A DNA stretch of 44,008 nt, taken from contig CAMCIN010000002.1 of assembly GCA_945874745.1 (NCBI GenBank), forward strand, positions 1-44,008, given 5' to 3'. Both the position numbers and the translations under genes were made by a program. Below are positions 38,036 to 44,008 of the stretch, piece by piece. The notes beneath the pieces are model-generated. The model made no database searches. It was given only the letters and a program-made list of their open reading frames with translations, and was not told the DNA's origin. The DNA comes from Akkermansia muciniphila. Lineage in GTDB: Bacteria; Verrucomicrobiota; Verrucomicrobiia; Chthoniobacterales; Chthoniobacteraceae. Position 1 is the first letter of the stretch. Each line of letters opens with the position of its first letter.

Positions 38036-39385
38036 TTAGTTGCCTGCGCGCCGCTCGCGGAATTGGCGGAAGCGCTGCGGATCGAAGCGCTTTGAAGCGG
38101 CCTCGGAGAGGGCTTCGCGTTCGCTGGCGGACATGTCGGGGGCCTTGGCCAGCCATTCTGCTGCCGCAGCGGGGTTGAGCCGCTGCCAGATTGCGAGAGT
38201 CTGGGTGAGCACCGCGGTGCGCTGCTCACCCTGCGGCAGGGTGGAGGCCCACGCTGCAGCGCCCTCGGGATCCCGGGGGGCCGTGCGGTCGGCGAAGGAA
38301 GCCACTGCCGAATCGCGTTCAGCGCCCTTGGGCAACGTGTCCAGCCAGGTTGCCGCGGCCACTACGTCGCGGCTGGCCCATTCGCGGGCGATCCCGGCGT
38401 ACGCGGAGGCCTTGGTCGTCCCATCCGGCAGCACCGAAGCCCATTCCAGAGCGCTTTCGGGGCTCTGTCTGACCAACGCACCTGCAATGACCGAGCCCGC
38501 GCCTGAGAGGGTGTTCGCCGGCAGTTCCTTCGCCAGTTTCTGGGCCTCCTCCAGGTTCGTTGTGGCGATTTGCGTGACGACCGAATCCAGTCCTGCCTTG
38601 CGTCCGGGTCCGTCTGGGAGGCTTTGTGCGGCAGCCAGTGCCGTGTTTGGATCCTTCGTTCCCAGTGCGGCAAGCGCACGCGTGACCAGCAGCGACTGAT
38701 CCTTGCCCTCGGCCAGCTGGTTGGCGAAATCCAACGCGCGCAGGGGGTCCGCCTTGGCGATCCGGTCCAGAATCGCCACGCTCGCTTCTTTGCGTATCTC
38801 CCCCTCAGGCAGATTGGAGAACCAGCGCAGGGCTCCCGCCGGATTGGCCTTGGCCCAGGCTCCGAAAAAAGCGTCGCCCGGGGGTTTTCCTTTGCCTTCC
38901 TGCCACTCTTTTGTCGCTCCTTCCGGGTCGATTTCAGCCCAGCGTCTTTCCAGGGCGCGAATGGCGATCGGGTTGTTTTCTGCGCGCGCGCGCTCCAGCG
39001 CTTCGCCGATGCTCTCCTTGCCCAACTCGGAAACGGACTCGTAGATCCCGAGAAATCTGCGCAAATCGCTCTTTTCCTCAAAAGCGGCCGAAATGCTGGT
39101 CATAATCTGCAGCGGGGTGCGTTTGGATTCAGCGAGGGTCGTTTCTCCGAGAAGGCGGGAAAACTCCGCGTCCGTGGCGTCGGCTGCTTCGGAGGAAACG
39201 CCGTTTTGGCCGGACTTTGACAAGGCAAGTCGCGGGGAGGCAGTCGCACTTTCGCTGGAAGCCGCACCGGAGGCGGCCCTCTGGGACGATTGTTGCAGGC
39301 TGCGACCCAGCGGGATGCCCAGCACGATAGCAGCTGCGGTGAGCAGCGGGAGACCGAGGGATGAGGAAAGGAGGTTTTTGCTCAC
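38036..39385 (-). CDS. Hypothetical protein with degenerate ~30-35-aa helical repeats (WAS-x-LP-x-G motif)
   Basis: Recurring WFSNLPEGEIR, AAQSLPDGPGR, WASVLPDGTTK, WLDTLPKGAER, WASTLPQGEQR. Confidence 0.75.
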   Translation of the reverse strand: MSKNLLSSSLGLPLLTAAAIVLGIPLGRSLQQSSQRAASGAASSESATASPRLALSKSGQNGVSSEAADATDAEFSRLLGETTLAESKRTPLQIMTSISAAFEEKSDLRRFLGIYESVSELGKESIGEALERARAENNPIAIRALERRWAEIDPEGATKEWQEGKGKPPGDAFFGAWAKANPAGALRWFSNLPEGEIRKEASVAILDRIAKADPLRALDFANQLAEGKDQSLLVTRALAALGTKDPNTALAAAQSLPDGPGRKAGLDSVVTQIATTNLEEAQKLAKELPANTLSGAGSVIAGALVRQSPESALEWASVLPDGTTKASAYAGIAREWASRDVVAAATWLDTLPKGAERDSAVASFADRTAPRDPEGAAAWASTLPQGEQRTAVLTQTLAIWQRLNPAAAAEWLAKAPDMSASEREALSEAASKRFDPQRFRQFRERRAGN

Positions 39386-39645
39386 GGAAGGGGGCAGGTT
39401 CTAAAGATCGCCGTTCCGGGCCAGGTGCGCCATGGATCCGTTGCGTTAGACTGTCAAACCTGTGGGTCGAAACATAGCCGATGCGAGAGTGAAACTAAAT
39501 CGGAAATAACAGAGATCCAACACACAGCAGCCAGGGTGGGCGGTGGACTATTCAGGAGAGGGGACTGGTGGCGCCCCGCCCACGACCCGCCAGTGGGGAA
39601 AGGCGGCGGGGATCGGTCCCGGCTTGTCGGAGGACAGGGCAAAAT

Positions 39646-40629
39646 TTATCTTGGGCTCAACGAAACCTCCCCGGCGGAAAAGCTCTGGAGTGTGCCGTCC
39701 TCCATTCGGAGCTGGAGGAGGCCGTCGGGATCCAAGGCCTCTGCGGTGCCTTCTACCGCCGTGGTGCCCGTGTGCAGAGTGAGCCGCCGGCCGAGCACGC
39801 TGCTGCGGCGGACAACTTCGGCCAGTGGGGCGGAGAAATCCTGTTCCAAGCGGGGAAGCTGTTGGCCGAGATGCCCGAGAAGACTCGCGGCGACCGCGGC
39901 CCGCTCCAGCGTGTGCCCCGCAAGCAGCCGCAGGGAGGTGGCCGTCGTGTCGAGCGGAGCCGGGAAATCGGGTTGGTTGACGTTCATCCCGATGCCCAGG
40001 ACGACAAAGTTTCCCCGCACAGGGTCGCTTCCCGTCTCGGCGAGGATCCCTGCTAGTTTTTTGCCGGAGGCGACAACATCGTTGGGCCACTTGATTTGGA
40101 CGCTGTTCCCGGGCAGGAATTCCGCCGCGCAGCGGGCCACGGCCAGAGCCGCCAGGGTGGTCAGCCGCGGCCAGAACCGTTGGTCCGCTGTGGGGCGCAG
40201 TAGCAGGGAGAGACTGAGGCCTTCTCCCGCGTCAGACTCCCATTTGCGTGCAAACCGTCCCCGGCCGGCCGTTTGGTATTCTGCAAAGATGGCGAGAGGT
40301 CCGGGAAGACCGAGCTGCCCCTGCTCAAGGGCCACCGTATTTGTGGAGCCCGTGCTCTCCAGGGTCCATATCTCGCCCAGCCAGTCGGTGCCGGGGCGGG
40401 CAAGTAGATCATCGGCGACCAGCTTTTCAGGCAGGGACTGGAGAATGTAGCCCCGCAGCGGATGCAGCGGCAGCTCGACGCCGGCTTCCCGCAACCGCGC
40501 AACCGCATCCTGAACCTGAGTCCGGGGGACATCGAGCAGGCTGGCAAGGGCGCCCGGTGGGTGTGGCTGCTCCCGCAACAGGCGGAGAATGGAGGATCCA
40601 AGGGTCACCTTCGACTTGAGGAGGGGCAC
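39646..40629 (-). CDS. birA: Biotin--[acetyl-CoA-carboxylase] ligase
   Basis: LESTGSTNTVALEQG; AEYQTAGRGRFARKWESDAGEGLSLSLLLRP; IKWPNDVVASGKKLAGILAET; LGIGMNVNQPDFP; N-terminal wHTH. Confidence 0.93.
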   Translation of the reverse strand: MPLLKSKVTLGSSILRLLREQPHPPGALASLLDVPRTQVQDAVARLREAGVELPLHPLRGYILQSLPEKLVADDLLARPGTDWLGEIWTLESTGSTNTVALEQGQLGLPGPLAIFAEYQTAGRGRFARKWESDAGEGLSLSLLLRPTADQRFWPRLTTLAALAVARCAAEFLPGNSVQIKWPNDVVASGKKLAGILAETGSDPVRGNFVVLGIGMNVNQPDFPAPLDTTATSLRLLAGHTLERAAVAASLLGHLGQQLPRLEQDFSAPLAEVVRRSSVLGRRLTLHTGTTAVEGTAEALDPDGLLQLRMEDGTLQSFSAGEVSLSPR

Positions 40630-40648
40630 TGTCCGGCCCGGTTGCCGC

Positions 40649-41869
40649 TCAAAGCTGGGGCAGGAGTTTGAGTTCCAGTTCCTTCCACTTGAAAACCTCC
40701 ACGCGCTTGGTCTCGATCCTGCGGGCCTTCATGGCGAGCAAGCCACGTTCAATCCCGGGCATGTGCGCGGCTCCCCAGGGGACCGCCACATGGTCGTATT
40801 GGGGCAGAGCCAGTTTGAGCCCTTCCAGGACCTTGTTGTTTCGTGTTTCAAGGATGTCCTTCCAGAGCACCATCGGATCCATTCCGTCAAGTGCTTCCAG
40901 TGCAGCAAGAACGCCCTCTGTTTCGCCAGCTTTCATGTTTTTAAGGACCCGCCCCAACCCGTTCAGAACGCTCACTGTTCCGGGCGAAAAATCGCTCACA
41001 TCTGCATCACACCTGAGGACAGCGTGGCTCTTGTGCTGTACGGTCAAGTCGGGTTGCGCCGTCAGGCCGACGCTGTCCGCCGCACCCGAATAGTCGAGGG
41101 CGGCTTTCATCAGCCCCTTTTGATCCGTGACCCCCTCGGGAAGAATGACCGAACTCTTTTCCGGAAGCCCGTCCATCAGGGTTTCGTAAAAGGCGGGCGA
41201 AGCGATGTGAATGGTCGGGAGCAGGTAGATTTTCCGTCCGTTCTGTTCGTAGATCCGCGCCTCGGTGAAGATGCCGACGGGTGTGACCTCCAGAAACCCA
41301 GAGGAATACTCCCGGACCATAATCTGGGCTGAGAGAAGCAGGTAGGCAAAGAGCGCCGGGAGCACCAAAAACAGCTTCGTTGCCAGAGTTAGACCGGTGC
41401 GCACCCAGGAGAACTGGGCAAAACAGGTGGCCTCCCGCGGAAAGAGAAAGGACGCGCCGCCGGAGCGTCTGCGAAGCACCAGGAGGGTGCCGGATCCGGC
41501 GAGCGTCTGGGCCAACGCCCCCCAGAGCTCCAAACTCTGCCACGAAAAGTACGCGGAAAGCGGGAGCAAATAGAACGCCTTCCAGAAGGTCAGAAAAAGC
41601 GCCGGCAGCAGGATTTTCCAGTGCGTCCGGCGGTAGCTGCAGACAAGCAGTGTGACGAGGACCGCCAAAAGCACCGAACAAAAGCCAGCCACGGCGTTTG
41701 CAGTCCCCAGCAGCGTGCCGGCCAGTCCGGTGGGAAGCCCCCTATGGAGGAGATTCAGCAGGCCCTCTGCGGTGAAGGCGAGCAGGTAGCCGTTGAAAAT
41801 CTGCCCCAGCCAGCCGGCCTGGCCGGTTGGAGCGGAGTTGGGAGGGGCATCTGGCGCGAGATCAGGCAT
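40649..41869 (-). CDS. Membrane protein with multi-TM N-terminus and TraB/GumN-like C-terminal domain
   Basis: Several TM segments, then YLLPTIHIASPAFYETLMDGLPEKSSVILPEGVTD ... RNNKVLEGLKLALPQYDHVAVPWGAAHMPGIERGLLAM. Confidence 0.6.
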   Translation of the reverse strand: MPDLAPDAPPNSAPTGQAGWLGQIFNGYLLAFTAEGLLNLLHRGLPTGLAGTLLGTANAVAGFCSVLLAVLVTLLVCSYRRTHWKILLPALFLTFWKAFYLLPLSAYFSWQSLELWGALAQTLAGSGTLLVLRRRSGGASFLFPREATCFAQFSWVRTGLTLATKLFLVLPALFAYLLLSAQIMVREYSSGFLEVTPVGIFTEARIYEQNGRKIYLLPTIHIASPAFYETLMDGLPEKSSVILPEGVTDQKGLMKAALDYSGAADSVGLTAQPDLTVQHKSHAVLRCDADVSDFSPGTVSVLNGLGRVLKNMKAGETEGVLAALEALDGMDPMVLWKDILETRNNKVLEGLKLALPQYDHVAVPWGAAHMPGIERGLLAMKARRIETKRVEVFKWKELELKLLPQL

Positions 41870-41914
41870 GGGCTTTGGCTGCGGCGGAAGCGGGCCACCT
41901 GCACCACCGACCCC

Positions 41915-43836
41915 TTACTTGGCGGGGTGGTTGAACTGCAGGTACGTGTAACCCTTGAGCGCCTTTTCGTAGCTGGCCAGCAGGCGCATGCCCTCGTTTG
42001 GCTTGAGGCGGTCACTTTTGATGGAGGCGTCCACCTGGATCTTCATCTGGCGCATGAGCTCGGTCTGGTCCCACTGGACGACTTTGAGCACGTCCTCAAT
42101 GGTGGAGCCTTCCAGCGTTTCCTCGATGTACCAGCCGCTGTCCTCGTCCTCGTCCAGAAAGACGTGGGCTTCATTGACCCGGCCGAAAGGTTGTGGAGGT
42201 CGCCCATGATGTCCTGGTAGGCGCCCATGAGAAAGAAGCCAATGAGGTAGGGTTCCCCGGGCGTGAGTTGGTGCAGGGGGAGGGTGTCCTTGACGTCGTG
42301 CAGGTCGATGAACTTGGACATCTTGCCGTCCGAATCGCAGGTGATGTCCACGAGGGTGGCGTTCCTGTCGGGGAAACACTCCAGCCGGTCAATGGGCATG
42401 ACGGGAAACAACTGGCCGAGCGCCCAGTGGTCCAGAAGGGACTGGAACACCGAAAAGTTGCAGACGTACTGGTCGCCGAGGCTGATCTCGAGTTCGCGCA
42501 CCTCGTCGGGAATGTACTTGGCTTCCTTGGTGAAGGTGACGACCTGCTGGGCAATCTGCCAGTAGGCCTGTTCGATCTTTGCCTTGCTCTCGAGTTCGAG
42601 CAGGCCGAGTTCGAACATCGCCTGACTCTGTTCCTTGATTTGCTGGGCGTCGTGGAGCGTTTCGGCCCAGTTGAGTGCGGTGATGGTCTTTTGCAGCTCG
42701 AGAATGTCAGAGACCTGCTTGGGGTCATTCGGTGTCGGGACCGCCTTGACCCGGGCCTTGTCTTTTTCGATCGAACCAAAGGCCTCGACCACCAGCACGG
42801 AGTGGTGCGCCACGATGGCCCGCCCGCTCTCCGAGATGAGCACGGGATGCTCCACCTTTTCCGAATCACACACGTCCATCACGTTCCAGACGATGTCCCG
42901 GGCGTACTCGGCCAGGCTGTAGTTCATCGAACTCTCGAACGCCGTCCGGGAGCCGTCGTAGTCCACTCCGAGTCCGCCGCCAACGTCCAGATAGCCCATC
43001 GTATGGCCCATCTTTGCGAGTTTCGCGTAGAAACGTGCAGCCTCGCGCGCCGCCCGCTTGATGGTGCCGATGTCGGGCACCTGGGAGCCTACGTGGAAGT
43101 GGACCAGGCGCAGGCAGTGCGCGAGCCCCTTTTCCTTGAGCGTGTTGGAGGCAGCGACAAGATCCGAGGTGCTGAGGCCAAACTTGGCGTTCTCGCCCCC
43201 GCTGGTGGCCCATTTTCCGGCCCCCTTGGCGGAAAGGCGCACCCGCATGCCGATCATGGGCTCCACTCCCATTTCCTGGGAGACCTGGATGATTTGGAAA
43301 AGCTCCTCCAGCTTTTCCACCACCATGATGACTTTTTTTCCGAGCTTGCTGCCCAGCAGCGCGTTCTGGATGAAGAGGGCGTCCTTGTAGCCGTTGCAGA
43401 TGATCAGGCTCTCGGGATCCTTGTGGATGGCCAAGGCCGCCAGAAGCTCGGGCTTGGAGCCCGCCTCAATTCCAAAGTGGAACGGCTTGCCCGCATCCAT
43501 GATCTCCTCGACCACCTCCCGGAGCTGGTTGACCTTGATCGGGAACACCCCCCTGTAAAGCGAGCGGTAGCCCATCTCGCTGATGGCCTCCGCAAAGCTG
43601 AGGTTGATCCGCTCCACCCTGTGGCGGAGCAAATCCTGAAACCGCAAAACCATCGGAAAGTTCAGCCCCCTCTGTTTGGCCTCCTCCACCAACTCTGTGA
43701 GGTCGATGGGCGTGCTTGGATTCAGCGTCGGCAGGACGGAAATGTGTCCTTTCGGGTTGATCGTGAAGTAGCCGGAGCCCCACCGGTCGATGTTGTACAG
43801 AGAAATGGCGGAGTTGATATCCCAGGGTGTGTTCAT
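41915..43836 (-). pseudogene. speA: Biosynthetic arginine decarboxylase, interrupted by an apparent -1 frameshift near 42186-42188 (sequence error or true lesion)
   Basis: MNTPWDINSAISLYNIDRWGSGYFTINPKGHISVLP, GVFPIKVNQLREVVEEI, VHFHVGSQVPDIGTIKRAAREAARFYAKL, GGGLGVDYDG, LMGAYQDIMGDLHNL; the rest of the C-terminus (GRVNEAHVFLDEDEDSGWYIEETLEGSTIEDVLKVVQ...GYTYLQFNHPAK) is in another frame. Confidence 0.9.
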
Positions 43837-43942
43837 CAGCGGGGTGTTCAAAGAATGGGGGCGGGAGTCTATGAGACCCCAGCGGGTTTGCAACGCGCGG
43901 TGCGCCTTTACGCAGTATTTTTACACAGGGGGCGGAACTGCC

Positions 43943-44008
43943 CTATACCCGCACGGCGGCGAGCACGCTTTCACGGGGGGTCCCTTCCAGCTCAAAGAGG
44001 CGCACGAT
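43943..44008 (-). CDS. 3' end of an unidentified minus-strand CDS truncated by window end
   Basis: IVRLFELEGTPRESVLAAVRV-stop open to the window edge; too short to assign. Confidence 0.35.
   Translation of the reverse strand: MVRLFELEGTPRESVLAAVRV

Overview
The window looks like a high-GC bacterial chromosome segment, probably from the PVC/Verrucomicrobiota group. That guess rests on the many secreted PQQ-like beta-propeller proteins, the Gfo/Idh/MocA pair and the degenerate WA-x-LP repeat protein. No tRNA, rRNA, CRISPR array, transposase or phage module was recognised. Housekeeping content: GspE/PilB ATPase (partial), feoA-feoA-feoB plus a Cys-rich Feo-associated small protein, Tm-1-like protein, mgtE, two divergent Gfo/Idh/MocA proteins, rpsT, leuB, a triple-domain FKBP, a serine hydrolase, MscS, YqgE, lpxK, thrB, birA and speA. 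The most notable region is a tightly packed co-directional operon at about 17490-32755. It encodes four PQQ-like beta-propeller proteins, an MFS transporter with a long hydrophilic insert, a LuxE/PaaK-like adenylate-forming enzyme, a LuxC-like acyl reductase of the ALDH superfamily, an iron-type alcohol dehydrogenase, a HemW-like radical SAM protein, and a chorismate-lyase-like domain fused to a flavin-dependent halogenase-like oxidoreductase (WFWYIP motif). I interpret it as a candidate uncharacterised aromatic-metabolite pathway. Other observations: a structured RNA with mutually exclusive pairings before an intrinsic terminator (about 15431-15588); two homopolymer-associated reading-frame anomalies (speA frameshift, and a C7 tract at the lyase/halogenase junction); paired C9/G9 tracts at the starts of the divergent Gfo genes; and several short tandem repeats. 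All family calls come from reading motifs by eye; no database search was run.
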